From Microcystis aeruginosa NIES-4325 (GTDB taxonomy: Bacteria > Cyanobacteriota > Cyanobacteriia > Cyanobacteriales > Microcystaceae): DNA of 64,000 nt. This document shows, piece after piece, positions 1 to 10,400 of the stretch (position 1 is the first letter of the stretch; the number at the start of each line of letters is the position of its first letter). The position numbers were made by a program, and so were the translations under genes. Location: NCBI RefSeq assembly GCF_008974145.1, contig NZ_BJKP01000017.1, forward strand, positions 1-64,000, read 5' to 3'. Under the pieces are notes generated by a model that made no database searches, was not told where the DNA came from, and saw only the letters and a program-made list of their open reading frames with translations.

Positions 1-191
1 TTCTCTACATAATCAATTACTTTTTTTCTCAAGTCTAGGCTATAGGACATTTTTCTGTATGGGTTGCTTGTTTTTCCTTATTTTACCCTATTTTTTACTT
101 GTATCATACTTATTTGAAATGACTATACAGTTTCCTCTCTCTTTTTTTGGGGGTTTCATGGGAAGATCGCTATGGTGCAATCCCGATCATC

Positions 192-1046
192 ATGAAACGA
201 GACTCGATATTTTACCGGCTTTTTCAACAATCCCCCTCCCTTCTCTTCGATTTACTGGAAAACCCGCCAGATAATGCCACCGAATACCGCTTTGACTCCG
301 TAGCCGTCAAAGAACCCAAATTTGAGATCGATGGCGTATTCCTGCCACCCGATAATGATAGTAGCGGGGTGATCTATTTTTGTGAAGTGCAATTTCAAAA
401 AGACGAACGACTCTATGAAAGGGTATTTGGTGAATCATTTTTGTATTTTTATCGTCAGCGAGAACGATTTGCCGATTGGCAAATTGTTGTCATCTATCCC
501 ACCCGTAGCCTAGAACAAAGTAACACCCATCCCTACCGGGCGCCGCTCAATTGTCCTCAGGTGCATCGAATTTATCTGAACGAATTAGGGGAAATTCAGC
601 AGTTACCGTTAGGAGTTGCCTTGATGGTACTCACTACTGTGGAAGAAACCCAAGCACCAGAAAAAGCCCGCTATTTACTGGCACGAACCCAAGAGCAAAT
701 TGCAGATACAGAAGCCAGTCGCGCCATAATAGAAATGATTGCCACAATTATGGTCTATAAATTTACTAACTTGAGTCGGCAGGAGGTTGACGCGATGCTA
801 GGACTACAATTGGCAGATACAAGGGTATATCGTGAAGCCAAGGAAGAAGGACGACTGGAAGGGGAATCTGCCCTGATTTTGCGTCTGTTGCAACGTCGCT
901 TTGGTGCAGTGGATGAGGTGTTGGCTGCCCGGATTCAGTCTTTAGAAATCGAGCAATTAGAGTCCTTGGCTGAGGCTTTGTTGGATTTTACAACCTTAAA
1001 CGACCTAGTGCTTTGGCTAAATCGCCCCTCGCAACCGCTTAACTAA
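192..1046 (+). CDS. Rpn family / DUF2887 PD-(D/E)XK nuclease-like protein
   Basis: About 284 residues. The N-terminus (MKRDSIFYRLFQQSPSLLF) is the usual opening of DUF2887/Rpn proteins, so the ATG at 192 is preferred over the in-frame GTG at 147. A nuclease-like core is visible: an acidic strand (FEIDGVFLPP) followed by a YFCEVQFQKD strand that gives the D...ExQ pattern of PD-(D/E)XK enzymes. The C-terminal half is helical and charged, with an EAKEEGRLEGES stretch typical of the family. Rpn proteins are linked to recombination and genome rearrangement, and are often multicopy in bloom-forming cyanobacteria. It stands alone. The substrate is unknown. Confidence 0.8.
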   Translation: MKRDSIFYRLFQQSPSLLFDLLENPPDNATEYRFDSVAVKEPKFEIDGVFLPPDNDSSGVIYFCEVQFQKDERLYERVFGESFLYFYRQRERFADWQIVVIYPTRSLEQSNTHPYRAPLNCPQVHRIYLNELGEIQQLPLGVALMVLTTVEETQAPEKARYLLARTQEQIADTEASRAIIEMIATIMVYKFTNLSRQEVDAMLGLQLADTRVYREAKEEGRLEGESALILRLLQRRFGAVDEVLAARIQSLEIEQLESLAEALLDFTTLNDLVLWLNRPSQPLN

Positions 1047-1162
1047 ACTTAGTCAAACCTAAGCCACCTGAAAGGGTGAGTTGGGAAATTTTGATGGCGA
1101 AATATCCATCCCTGACGATGGGTGACAAAGGCAGTCCTCGTCGGAGGGCAGATAAAAGTTTA

Positions 1163-1244
1163 TGCGGATGGCGAGACTCGAACTCGCAAGGCGTAAGCCA
1201 CACGCCCCTCAAACGTGCGTGTCTACCAGTTCCACCACATCCGC
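1163..1244 (-). tRNA. tRNA-Leu (anticodon GAG)
   Basis: On the minus strand an 82-nt sequence folds as a class II tRNA. The acceptor arms GCGGATG and CATCCGC pair. The D-arm carries TGGTAGACACG. The anticodon stem CACGT/GCGTG closes a loop TTGAGGG, giving anticodon GAG. A long variable arm (GGCTTACGCC) and a T-arm with GTTCGAGTC follow. The discriminator base is A and no CCA is encoded. It decodes CUC/CUU leucine codons. Confidence 0.95.
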
Positions 1245-1298
1245 TTGATTTTAGCTTAACAACTATAGCACAGAAAAAAAATAATCTGCAAGCAAATT

Positions 1299-1979
1299 TT
1301 AAAAATTACTGCCGCACAACTTTCGCGCCACCTGAGTTAGTACGGATAAACCCTTTAGGGAACCTTGAATCAAATGGAAGGCCGGGATGGGACGGATTAA
1401 CATTTGTCGAGCTAGGGGCAATGGTCGCAGCTGACCTTGATTATCAATTGCCGGGGCTAAATCCGGTAAATCCTGTGTCACCTCGTCGCTAATCACGCGC
1501 ACAATTGCCACTTTTTGCCCCCGTAAAGCCGCTAAAATCCTTGCTCCTTCCATATCTACCACTTCATAGCCCCCCTGTCCTAAACGTCGTTTTTCCTCGG
1601 ATCGGCTAATCAGGCGATCGCTGGTTAAACCTTTAACAAGACTATATCCGGTTAATTGGGCGATTTTTGCGGTTATTTCTGGTTCGCACTGCCAATAATC
1701 CCCCGTTTCTGCGCCACAACCTTGATAGATTACCCCATCTCCGACCCGATAGCGATCGCTGAGACTGCCCGCTAATCCCATCAGCACAATTTTTCCTGTA
1801 AACTTATTAAGAAATTCTAGAGATTGCCTAGAGACTGGGGAACTGTCGAGGAATTCTGGAGCGCCAAGGTTAATCGGGATAATTTGCGGAGCTAAATCAC
1901 CGATTTTCTTTAATCCTCGACGGATCGAGCTATGCTCGGCCCCCCGGGGAACGAGAATAATATCTTCAGGTGTGAGCAT
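1299..1979 (-). CDS. Nucleoside phosphorylase / nucleosidase superfamily protein
   Basis: 226 residues with the PNP/UDP phosphorylase fold signature: a glycine-rich LMGLAGSLSDRYRVGD segment, then VVDMEGARI, the substrate-ribose-binding (V)(D)MEG motif, and finally VRVISDEV, which carries the catalytic Asp. It resembles 5'-methylthioadenosine/S-adenosylhomocysteine nucleosidase-like proteins, but the substrate cannot be told from sequence. Its 5' end faces the divergent ABC ATPase gene across about 120 bp, a likely two-way promoter region. Confidence 0.75.
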   Translation of the reverse strand: MLTPEDIILVPRGAEHSSIRRGLKKIGDLAPQIIPINLGAPEFLDSSPVSRQSLEFLNKFTGKIVLMGLAGSLSDRYRVGDGVIYQGCGAETGDYWQCEPEITAKIAQLTGYSLVKGLTSDRLISRSEEKRRLGQGGYEVVDMEGARILAALRGQKVAIVRVISDEVTQDLPDLAPAIDNQGQLRPLPLARQMLIRPIPAFHLIQGSLKGLSVLTQVARKLCGSNF

Positions 1980-2101
1980 AAAATTTTTGAGAAAGTTTCC
2001 TAATTAGTCCATTGAGATGTTATAAATAATAATAGTGAACTAATTAGGAAAATTCTTAAGTGAATGGCCCCGCCACCGACCGGGCGATTGTCTTTCCCAC
2101 C

Positions 2102-3157
2102 ATGAAAAAGTCTGTCATTCTGCGTTTATCCGAGGTTAACAAGCGTTTTCCCGCTTCTCCTACTCTAGCTGTCGATAATATCAGTTTTAGTTTAACAGAG
2201 GGCGAAATTCTCGGATTATTAGGCCCGTCGGGCTGCGGTAAAACCACTCTACTGCGGATGATTGCGGGATTTGAAAAACCCTCTCAAGGAGTGATTGAAT
2301 TGGGAGGGCGAATAGTTGCCGACGAAAAAACCTTTATTCCCCCAGAAAAACGCAATACGGGCATGGTTTTTCAGGATTACGCTCTTTTTCCCCATTTAAC
2401 CATTGCCGACAATATCGCCTTCGGGTTAAAAAATTCTGGGGGAAAATTGTCGAGCAGAGCTATTAACGCTAGGGTGGCGGAAACTTTGGATTTAGTCGGA
2501 CTGCAAGGACTAGAAAAACGTTATCCCCATCAGCTATCGGGAGGACAACAGCAAAGAGTCGCCCTCGCCCGCGCTTTAGCCCCAAAACCCTCTTTAATCC
2601 TCTTAGATGAACCTTTAAGTAATCTCGATGTGCAGGTACGGCAACGCTTACGGCACGAGATCCGTCATATCCTGAAAGCGACCGGTATCTCAGCCATTTT
2701 TGTCACCCACGACCGGGAGGAAGCAATGGTGATCAGTGACACAATTGCGGTCATTTGTCAAGGAAAATTAGAACAAATTAACAATCCCGAAGAAATTTAT
2801 AGTCATCCGGCCTCGCGATTCGTGGCCGAGTTTGTCACCCAAGCTAACTTTCTCCCCGCTAGACGGAAGGGGGAACAATGGCAAACCGAGATAGGAGTCT
2901 GGGAAATTCCCGATGGTCAAGATTTGGACAAAGGGGAATTGATGCTGAGAGAGGAAGATGTCGAAATTAACCCGGATGAGACGGGAGATATCGTTATTTG
3001 CGATCGCCAATTTTTAGGGCGGGAATACCGTTATTGTCTGCTAACGGCCACCGGCAGCCAAATCCACGCTAGAACAACGATTAACACCCAATTAGACATC
3101 GGTACAAAGGTAAAACTATCGATTATTCCCGATAGCGTCCGTGTATTTGCCGACTGA
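2102..3157 (+). CDS. futC: ABC transporter ATP-binding protein, ferric iron (FutC/FbpC) type
   Basis: 351 residues from the ATG at 2102; an upstream in-frame start at 2060 would only add residues unlike the family. Walker A GPSGCGKTT lies near residues 41-49, signature LSGGQQQRVALARAL near 145, Walker B LILLDEPLSNLD just after, and H-loop FVTHD. A C-terminal TOBE-like domain begins around residue 235. It should energise import of Fe3+ (or another CUT/FeT-type substrate) with a permease and binding protein encoded elsewhere; none is adjacent. FutC is the best family guess, but sulfate or polyamine ATPases share the architecture. Confidence 0.72.
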   Translation: MKKSVILRLSEVNKRFPASPTLAVDNISFSLTEGEILGLLGPSGCGKTTLLRMIAGFEKPSQGVIELGGRIVADEKTFIPPEKRNTGMVFQDYALFPHLTIADNIAFGLKNSGGKLSSRAINARVAETLDLVGLQGLEKRYPHQLSGGQQQRVALARALAPKPSLILLDEPLSNLDVQVRQRLRHEIRHILKATGISAIFVTHDREEAMVISDTIAVICQGKLEQINNPEEIYSHPASRFVAEFVTQANFLPARRKGEQWQTEIGVWEIPDGQDLDKGELMLREEDVEINPDETGDIVICDRQFLGREYRYCLLTATGSQIHARTTINTQLDIGTKVKLSIIPDSVRVFAD

Positions 3158-3205
3158 TAACTCACATCTGATCACTGACTCCTGAATTCCCATTGGTCTC
3201 TCCGG

Positions 3206-4111
3206 CTAATATTGATATCGATCGCGATTTAGGACTAGGGGGGCATTTTTAGCGACAAAATCGATAATTTTTTTGGCCACATCCACACCAGTGGCCGCTT
3301 CTATTCCTTCTAAACCGGGAGAGGAATTGACCTCGATAACCACAGGCCCGTGATTAGACCGCAATAAGTCCACACCCGCAACCCGTAAACCCATGGCTTT
3401 AGTGGCCCGTATAGCCGTACTGCGTTCCTCTGGGGTTAATTTTATCTTTTCTGCCTTACCGCCGCGGTGAAGATTAGAACGAAAATCCCCTTCGGCCCCC
3501 TGTCGCTTCATCGAGGCTACCACTTTTCCATCGATGACAAAACAGCGCAGATCTGCCCCACTGGCTTCTTTAATATACTCTTGTACTAGAATATTAGCTT
3601 CTAATTGCCGAAAAGCTTCGATAACTGACTTGGCTGCTTGGTCGGTTTCCGCTAAGACTACCCCAATACCTTGGGTTCCTTCTAATAATTTAATCACCAG
3701 AGGGGTGCCGCCGACGGTTTCGATTAAACCATCGATATCTTCAATTGCGTGGGCAATTCCCGTCACCGGTAAACCTATCCCTTCCCTGGCCAGGATTTGC
3801 AGACAACGCAATTTATCCCGCGACCGGGAAATTGCTTGCGAGTCGTTGGCAGTAAAAACATTCATCACCTCGAATTGTCGGACGACTGCGGTTCCATAGA
3901 AGGTTTTTGAGGCGGCAATACGGGGGATAATCGCGTCGAAACTCTCCAAGGGTTTACCGTTATAGACAACCGTGGGTTTATGGGAGGTGATGTTCATGTA
4001 ACAGCGCAAATAATTGATCACTCGTACCTCATGGCCTTGAGCTTCTCCCGCCTCTTTCAGTCGCTTGGTCGAGTAAAGAGAAGCCTCTTGTGATAAAATA
4101 GCGATTTTCAT
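3206..4111 (-). CDS. rimK: RimK-type alpha-L-glutamate ligase
   Basis: 301 residues, the length of RimK proteins. The ATP-grasp fold is clear: [17 protein letters not shown] as the ATP-binding loop, [20 protein letters not shown], and the metal-binding [14 protein letters not shown] near the C-terminus. RimK adds glutamate residues to ribosomal protein S6, and related enzymes make poly-glutamate chains. Whether the cyanobacterial enzyme modifies S6 is inferred from homology. It is transcribed convergently towards the ABC ATPase gene. Confidence 0.92.
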   Translation of the reverse strand: MKIAILSQEASLYSTKRLKEAGEAQGHEVRVINYLRCYMNITSHKPTVVYNGKPLESFDAIIPRIAASKTFYGTAVVRQFEVMNVFTANDSQAISRSRDKLRCLQILAREGIGLPVTGIAHAIEDIDGLIETVGGTPLVIKLLEGTQGIGVVLAETDQAAKSVIEAFRQLEANILVQEYIKEASGADLRCFVIDGKVVASMKRQGAEGDFRSNLHRGGKAEKIKLTPEERSTAIRATKAMGLRVAGVDLLRSNHGPVVIEVNSSPGLEGIEAATGVDVAKKIIDFVAKNAPLVLNRDRYQY

Positions 4112-4568
4112 AAATTTTCGCTTAAATATTGCTTCTAAAACTGAATAGCTCCTTATTCCCCCATATCGGCTTTTTTGGGCGGCAACTCATAAAATTTCTG
4201 CTCTCGATCGAAGTCCATCGATTATTATGGCGCTGACAGTTCCCTTTGAACAGTTAGGTTAAATGAAAAGTAAAAAAGATCAAGCTTAAGACTAGATTTA
4301 TTTTTGTCCCCAGGCTCAGTTTAAGTTATAGTTTTAAGTACCTAAGCAAAATTAACTACAGATTTCGATAAAGCTTTTGCCTTTTGCCTTTTGCCTATCC
4401 TAACCAAGAAATTAATTTTGCACGACTACTTAAGTATTTAATTGACTAACAACGACTAGAGAAGGGGCAAAGGGAAAAAATGTCAATTAATGAATACAAT
4501 TTTGTTAGAGTTTTGCTACTAGGGATGATTGATCGGTTAGAATGATAGAGCGATCAACCATAATAATT
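4112..4568. other. Gene-free spacer between rimK and rlmN
   Basis: A 457-bp spacer between divergent rimK and rlmN. It holds the 96-bp inverted-repeat element described separately (4336-4431) and, just before rlmN, a 7-bp inverted repeat TTGATCG...CGATCAA around 4529-4557. No coding potential was recognised. Confidence 0.6.
4336..4431. repeat. Miniature inverted-repeat element, family B (complete copy)
   Basis: The ends are imperfect 20-bp inverted repeats. The left end reads AAGTACCTAAGCAAAATTAA and the reverse complement of the right end AAGTAGTCGTGCAAAATTAA, so 16 of 20 positions match. The interior carries three TTTTGCC heptamers (4375-4395). TTAAGTA occurs at both borders. A second copy lies at 21341-21443, and the right end alone recurs at about 53382-53395. 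No coding capacity, so a non-autonomous element. Confidence 0.75.
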
Positions 4569-5582
4569 ATGACTTTACTAGCGAAATCTTTAGAGGAACT
4601 GACTGACTGGGTAAAAGACCAGGGACAACCCGCTTATCGAGGGAAACAATTACACCAATGGCTATACGAAAAAGGGGTGCATTCTTTGGCGGATATTTCC
4701 GTATTCCCCCAAGAATGGCGCAGCAAGCTGGCGGATTATCCCATCGGTCGTTCCCTTATACATTATCGCAGTGTAGCACCCGATCGCACTCGTAAATATC
4801 TGCTAAAACTGGCCGATGGTTTAATTATCGAAGCGGTGGGAATTCCTAGTGAAAAAAGATTGACAGTCTGTGTTTCTTCCCAAGTGGGTTGTCCCATGGC
4901 CTGTGATTTTTGTGCCACAGGAAAAGGGGGTTTTACTCGTAATTTAAAAGCTTATGAAATCGTTGACCAAGTATTAACAGTACAGGAGGATTTTCAGCAG
5001 CGAGTTAGTCATGTGGTATTTATGGGGATGGGGGAACCTTTATTAAATATCCCTGAAGTGGTGACAGCGATTCATTCCCTGAATCAAGATGTGGGTATCG
5101 GTCAGCGTTGTTTAACGATTTCTACCGTGGGATTGCCCCAGAAAATTAAGCAACTAGCAGAACATAATTTACAAGTAACTTTTGCTGTTAGTCTCCATGC
5201 TTCTAATCAACAAGTTCGAGCTAAATTAATCCCCAGTGCCGACCATTATCCCCTAAATAATCTGATCCAAGACTGTCAGGAATACGTTCAAATCACGGGA
5301 CGAAGGGTGACATTTGAATACATTCTTTTAGCGGGAGTGAATGATTTACCAGAACACGCAGGGGAATTAGCCAAACTGGTGAAAGGGTTTCAATCTCACG
5401 TCAATTTAATCCCCTATAATCCCATTCAGGAGGTGGATTATCAACGGCCTGATCAAAAGAGAATTAGAGCTTTTAAAACTATTTTAGAACAGGAAAAAGT
5501 CGCCGTTACTGTCCGTTATTCGAGAGGTTTAGCGGCCGATGCGGCCTGTGGACAATTGCGATCAAGCGTCATGGTCAAATAA
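4569..5582 (+). CDS. rlmN: Dual-specificity 23S rRNA/tRNA (adenine-C2) methyltransferase RlmN
   Basis: 337 residues from the ATG at 4569; the GTG/ATG-type start at 4542 would add nine residues not usual in the family. The radical SAM cluster motif CPMACDFC places cysteines at about 108, 112 and 115. The second conserved cysteine, which forms the methyl-transfer intermediate, lies in [12 protein letters not shown] near residue 327. RlmN methylates A2503 of 23S rRNA and A37 of some tRNAs. A 165-bp copy of its last 55 codons recurs downstream at 6514-6678. Confidence 0.95.
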   Translation: MTLLAKSLEELTDWVKDQGQPAYRGKQLHQWLYEKGVHSLADISVFPQEWRSKLADYPIGRSLIHYRSVAPDRTRKYLLKLADGLIIEAVGIPSEKRLTVCVSSQVGCPMACDFCATGKGGFTRNLKAYEIVDQVLTVQEDFQQRVSHVVFMGMGEPLLNIPEVVTAIHSLNQDVGIGQRCLTISTVGLPQKIKQLAEHNLQVTFAVSLHASNQQVRAKLIPSADHYPLNNLIQDCQEYVQITGRRVTFEYILLAGVNDLPEHAGELAKLVKGFQSHVNLIPYNPIQEVDYQRPDQKRIRAFKTILEQEKVAVTVRYSRGLAADAACGQLRSSVMVK

Positions 5583-5615
5583 ACTTGATTTGTTCACTAC
5601 TCTATCATCAGTTTT

Positions 5616-5640
5616 CTCTGTTATAATTAGAGTAACAGAG
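5616..5640 (+). terminator. Hairpin downstream of rlmN, possible weak terminator
   Basis: An 8-bp perfect inverted repeat CTCTGTTA/TAACAGAG with a 9-nt loop lies 34 bp after the rlmN stop and is followed by GAGTTTTAG. The T-run is short, so termination is only possible. Confidence 0.35.
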
Positions 5641-5864
5641 GAGTTTTAGTGGTGTTTTTTGTGAATAATTGTAAAATTTAATCAAGATCGGGATGGTTAT
5701 CGAGTAACACCTCAACAGTAGGGTAAATAACTGTTAAGTGTGCTTCTTTAACTAGCGGTTTTGGTGATCCTGTTGCGGAATTTTTCCAGAGAAGTAAATT
5801 TTAGTATTTGTCAGCCACAGTAACTCGACTATTGGTAATTTTTTCGAGTTCGGGGGTAAGGATC

Positions 5865-6425
5865 ATGAAAAGTAAAATATTAGCAATTGCAGCTTTAGGA
5901 ACTTTAGCGGTTTTTACTTGTTTTCCTGGGGTAGCTTATAGTCAACCGCTACTTGTCAGCCAAGAATCAACCACACCCACCTTGATCGTAATTGATGATG
6001 AGGAGATGGCACAACTTCCCATGCCTGTTCGTCAAGGATTGGAACTGTATCTAGCGGGCAATACTGGTGGTGCAGTTGATGTGTGGGCAGATAGCGGAAT
6101 TAAATTTGCTAAGGATAATGAGGATTTTTTTGAATCGGCCGAACAAGCTAGAAGGGATGTCCATATCTGGGAGGAATCCCGTTTACAAATGAAAAAAATT
6201 CTCAAACAATACACTCAAGCTAGTGGACCTTGTAAACAATCTATTTTCCTGCAAGAACTTATCTATCCCCAGAATAAATTCTTAAGACGTTTTTTCCTGA
6301 AACTTCGCCACGAACAAGATTCTTTATTTGTAGAGTTTATCACTTTACAGACCCCTAAAGGAGTGTACATTACCCACATTCACTTTCATCCAGACCTGCG
6401 AGAAATCATCGGGGATGATAAGTAG
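5865..6425 (+). CDS. Secreted protein of unknown function
   Basis: 186 residues from the ATG at 5865, which is preceded by GGGGGTAAGG and opens a clear signal peptide (MKSKILAIAALGTLAVFTCF, likely cleaved after VAYS or SQP). The TTG at 5808 would put a non-signal extension in front. The mature part is mixed helical with an acidic first third and ends in aromatic strands (GVYITHIHFHP). No family was recognised. The gene sits between rlmN and a second copy of the rlmN 3' end, so it may have arrived with the event that duplicated that end. Confidence 0.7.
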   Translation: MKSKILAIAALGTLAVFTCFPGVAYSQPLLVSQESTTPTLIVIDDEEMAQLPMPVRQGLELYLAGNTGGAVDVWADSGIKFAKDNEDFFESAEQARRDVHIWEESRLQMKKILKQYTQASGPCKQSIFLQELIYPQNKFLRRFFLKLRHEQDSLFVEFITLQTPKGVYITHIHFHPDLREIIGDDK

Positions 6426-6513
6426 TACGACATCAATCGACTACACTAGATCAAGGAGGTGGCGTTGCGACTTATCAGCAGGCTTATCTTCAAACAATTA
6501 ACAGCGATCACTT

Positions 6514-6678
6514 AATCCCATTCAGGAGGTGGATTGTCAACGGCCTGATGAAAAGAGAATTAAGGCTTTCAAAACTATTTTAGAACAGGAAAAAGTCGCC
6601 GTTACTGTCCGTTATTCGAGAGGTTTAGCGGCCGATGCTGCCTGTGGACAATTGCGATCGAGCGTCATGGTAGAATAA
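6514..6678 (+). pseudogene. Duplicated 3' fragment of rlmN
   Basis: This 165-bp stretch aligns without gaps to 5418-5582, the last 55 codons of rlmN including the stop. I count about nine base differences (roughly 95% identity). The frame stays open ([19 protein letters not shown] onward, ending VMVE and a stop) and contains the conserved cysteine, but it has no start codon or radical SAM core. It is a relic of a duplication or recombination at the rlmN 3' end. Confidence 0.92.
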
Positions 6679-6721
6679 ACAGGCGTAAATCGGCCATTAA
6701 CTAGATTGCTAGTCTCCCTGC

Positions 6722-6739
6722 TAGGCTAAACTAGAGAAC
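6722..6739 (+). promoter_or_regulatory. Promoter-like element shared with petH
   Basis: The 18-bp sequence TAGGCTAAACTAGAGAAC lies 28 bp before the linker gene start. Its near twin TAGGCTAAACTATGGAAC (16 of 18 matches) lies 34 bp before petH, at 7229-7246. TAAACT would serve as a -10 box. Shared position suggests that the upstream region was copied with the CpcD domain. Confidence 0.45.
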
Positions 6740-6766
6740 TATAACATCAATATAGGAGCTATTTCG

Positions 6767-6991
6767 ATGCAAAGTCTCTCTAGTGCCAAAGAAAATCGCC
6801 TTTTTGTCTATGAAGTCGTCGGTTTGAGTCAAAATGACAAGACTGATAACCTAGATTATTCTATCCGTAAGAGTGGCAGTGTCTTTTTAACTGTTCCCTA
6901 TAGCCGCATGAATCAAGAAATGCGTCGGATTACCCGTTTAGGCGCTCGCATCGTCAGCATTAAACCCTTAAACGCCGCTGCGGCCGAATAG
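6767..6991 (+). CDS. cpcD: CpcD-like phycobilisome rod-capping linker
   Basis: 74 residues, an isolated CpcD domain: [33 protein letters not shown] and [17 protein letters not shown] match the small rod linkers that cap phycocyanin rods. A good Shine-Dalgarno (AGGAG) precedes the ATG. It is nearly identical over most of its length to the N-terminal domain of PetH, encoded 288 bp downstream, so it may be a local duplicate of that domain and not the cpc-operon cpcD. Its role as a free linker is inferred. Confidence 0.85.
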   Translation: MQSLSSAKENRLFVYEVVGLSQNDKTDNLDYSIRKSGSVFLTVPYSRMNQEMRRITRLGARIVSIKPLNAAAAE

Positions 6992-7018
6992 TTCATAAAA
7001 TAATTATTGCTAATATCT

Positions 7019-7061
7019 CTCCCCCGCTCTTGTCCTGATCAGGTAAAGTAGGGGGATTTTT
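7019..7061 (+). terminator. Rho-independent terminator after the linker gene
   Basis: TCCCCC (7020-7025) pairs with GGGGGA (7051-7056) and is followed by TTTTT. The 25-nt interior holds a CCTGATCAGG palindrome that can form an inner stem. It would end transcription from the linker gene before petH. Confidence 0.55.
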
Positions 7062-7228
7062 AGCATAAATGGAGAAAAGTAACATAAATCTTAATAAAAA
7101 GTAAAAATGCTGCAAATGTAACAGATTTTAACCAGAGTGTTGACCTATCCTTAAGGAAAGGATAAAAGCGATGTCTGTGGTTTTTTTAAGATAACTCTCA
7201 ATTAGGCCTAGGTGTAGTGTACCGATGG

Positions 7229-8479
<1,251 letters not shown>

Positions 8480-8507
8480 ACCAAAAAGGTTCCCTGAAAA
8501 TTTTTGC

Positions 8508-8531
8508 GGGTGGGCATTGCCCACCCTTTTT
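8508..8531 (+). terminator. Rho-independent terminator of petH
   Basis: A perfect 8-bp stem GGGTGGGC/GCCCACCC with a 3-nt ATT loop is followed directly by TTTTT, 28 bp after the petH stop. The same hairpin core recurs after the acyl-AMP ligase gene at 28645-28665. Confidence 0.88.
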
Positions 8532-8577
8532 GTCTTGGTTTCGGTTAAGATCGGTTTTTTAAAAGGCCTTTAAAAAG

Positions 8578-9420
8578 ATGAAATTCTCTCGACGCTTTTT
8601 TCCTGTTCTGCTTGCCCTCTGTTTACTGTTTATTTTGCTGCCCCGGGCCTGGAGTTTTACTAATAGCCAAAAACAAATTCTGGCCGATTTAAAAACAGCC
8701 GAGATTATTTATCTGGGAGAAAGGCACGATAGTCAAGCCGATCATCAGGCCCAATTAGCTATTATCGAGTATTTACAGGCTAATAATCCCCAAATAGCGA
8801 TCGCTTTCGAGATGTTTCAACGTCCTTACCAAATCTATTTGGATCAGTATTTAGCCGGCAAAATTAGCGAAAATCAGTTGAGAGAAAAAAGTGAATACGA
8901 CCAACGTTGGGGATTTGATTGGGAATTTTACGCCCCGCTCCTGCGCTTGGCCAAGGCAAAAAAACTACCATTGATCGCCCTAAATACACCGACGGAAATC
9001 ACTAGAAAAGTGGCACGGGAGGGCTTAGAAAGCCTCTCCACCTCAGAAATGACCTACATCCCCCCTAAAAGCGAAATAAACAGGGATAACGAGGAGTACC
9101 GTCAACAGATCTTAGCCGTTTATCAGCAACACACGGGGGGCAAAAGTCAGGGATTCGAGGGCTTTTTTTTGGCGCAGGTTCTCTGGGATGAAACCATGGC
9201 CGATGCGATCGCTAAATTCTGGCAAGCTCATCCCGACTATCAGATCATCGTCCTAGCAGGAAAAGGTCATATTGCCTACGGTTACGGCATTCCCAGTCGA
9301 GTCCAAAGAAGATTAGGCGATCGCGTCAGCCAGCGCTCGGTTTTCCTAGGAGACGCGCCTCAATTATCACCAGCAGAAACCAAAAAACCCGCCGATTATT
9401 TTTGGCAAGAGCAAAATTAA
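8578..9420 (+). CDS. ChaN family (haem-binding/Cofac_haem_bdg) protein
   Basis: 280 residues. An N-terminal hydrophobic segment (RFFPVLLALCLLFILLPRAW) is a signal peptide or anchor. The core has the family's IYLGERHDSQADHQAQ and AFEMFQRPYQ motifs and a C-terminal IIVLAGKGHIAYGYGIP strand. ChaN-like proteins bind haem in a dimer interface, and an iron or haem-related role is suspected. No conserved neighbour helps define it. Cyanobacterial members have no proven function. Confidence 0.82.
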   Translation: MKFSRRFFPVLLALCLLFILLPRAWSFTNSQKQILADLKTAEIIYLGERHDSQADHQAQLAIIEYLQANNPQIAIAFEMFQRPYQIYLDQYLAGKISENQLREKSEYDQRWGFDWEFYAPLLRLAKAKKLPLIALNTPTEITRKVAREGLESLSTSEMTYIPPKSEINRDNEEYRQQILAVYQQHTGGKSQGFEGFFLAQVLWDETMADAIAKFWQAHPDYQIIVLAGKGHIAYGYGIPSRVQRRLGDRVSQRSVFLGDAPQLSPAETKKPADYFWQEQN

Positions 9421-9524
9421 GCCCGTCAGGAGCTAGGAAGCAAGAGATGATAAGCTAAGATGCCAGTCTTTCAATTTTGGGGTTAACTTAGTGGATAATA
9501 AGTCTGAAAAACTGACGCTATTTT

Positions 9525-10400
9525 ATGATTAATTTAACCTGTCAAGATATCGAAACACTCGATCGCATTTTAGCTGTGACTCGTGCCGTGGGTTGGGGTA
9601 GTGCTAAGATTCTCCAATCCTACTACCGGGGTGAACAGGATTTAGCCGTCAACGAGGAAAAAAAAGGCGGACCAGTGACGGCGGCGGATTTAGCGGCAAA
9701 TCACTATATTTTAGGAGAATTACAAACAAATTTTTCTGATATCGACTTTGGTTATCTGAGCGAGGAAACCCATCAGGGGAATGAAGCTATCCCGAAAGAT
9801 TGGGTATGGATTATCGATCCTTTGGACGGAACCCGCGATTTTATCGACAAAACGGGAGAATATGCCCTACATATCGCCTTATGTTATCAGGGAAGACCGA
9901 TAATCGCCGTGGTAGCCCTACCGGATCAAGGAAAACTCTATTTTGCCCAAAAAGGAAAAGGTACTTTTCTAGAAAGTAGCGACGGCAATATTACACAGGT
10001 AAAAGTTGCCAATAAAGATAAAATTACCGATCTCTATCTGGTGGTTAGTCGTACCCATCGCGACCAACGTTTTGATAATTTATTAAGTCAAATACCCTTC
10101 TTCGGTAAAAATTATGTGGGTAGTGTGGGCTGTAAAATTGCCACGATCCTCGAACAAAAATCCGATGTTTATATCTCCCTATCGGGGAAATCGGCGGCTA
10201 AAGACTGGGATTTTGCCGCCCCGGAGTTGATTTTAACGGAAGCCGGCGGCAAATTCTCCTATTTTGACGGTCAACCGGTGCGCTATAATCGCGGCGATGT
10301 GCGGCAATGGGGGGGGATCATGGCTAGTAATGGTCCTTGTCATCAACAACTTTGTCAGTTGTCCACGGCAATCCTCGCCCAAATTGATGCCACTGTCTAA
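9525..10400 (+). CDS. cysQ: 3'(2'),5'-bisphosphate nucleotidase, inositol monophosphatase family
   Basis: 291 residues of the IMPase fold. Metal-binding motifs are seen in order: GPVTAADLAANHYI, YLSEET, WIIDPLDGTRDFI, and KDWDFAAPELILTEAGG. CysQ removes phosphate from PAP, the by-product of PAPS reduction, which fits the presence of cysH in this window. Plain inositol monophosphatase activity is possible. The stop codon TAA (10398-10400) lies within the target-site duplication of the element inserted just downstream. Confidence 0.85.
   Translation: MINLTCQDIETLDRILAVTRAVGWGSAKILQSYYRGEQDLAVNEEKKGGPVTAADLAANHYILGELQTNFSDIDFGYLSEETHQGNEAIPKDWVWIIDPLDGTRDFIDKTGEYALHIALCYQGRPIIAVVALPDQGKLYFAQKGKGTFLESSDGNITQVKVANKDKITDLYLVVSRTHRDQRFDNLLSQIPFFGKNYVGSVGCKIATILEQKSDVYISLSGKSAAKDWDFAAPELILTEAGGKFSYFDGQPVRYNRGDVRQWGGIMASNGPCHQQLCQLSTAILAQIDATV

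Noticed and set aside
1076-1492. 138-residue plus-strand ORF
   Set aside because: It covers the tRNA-Leu gene and the 3' end of the nucleosidase-like gene on the other strand; a shadow frame.
1614-1621. GCGATCGC as an operator
   Set aside because: It is the HIP1 palindrome, scattered throughout the window in coding and non-coding DNA.
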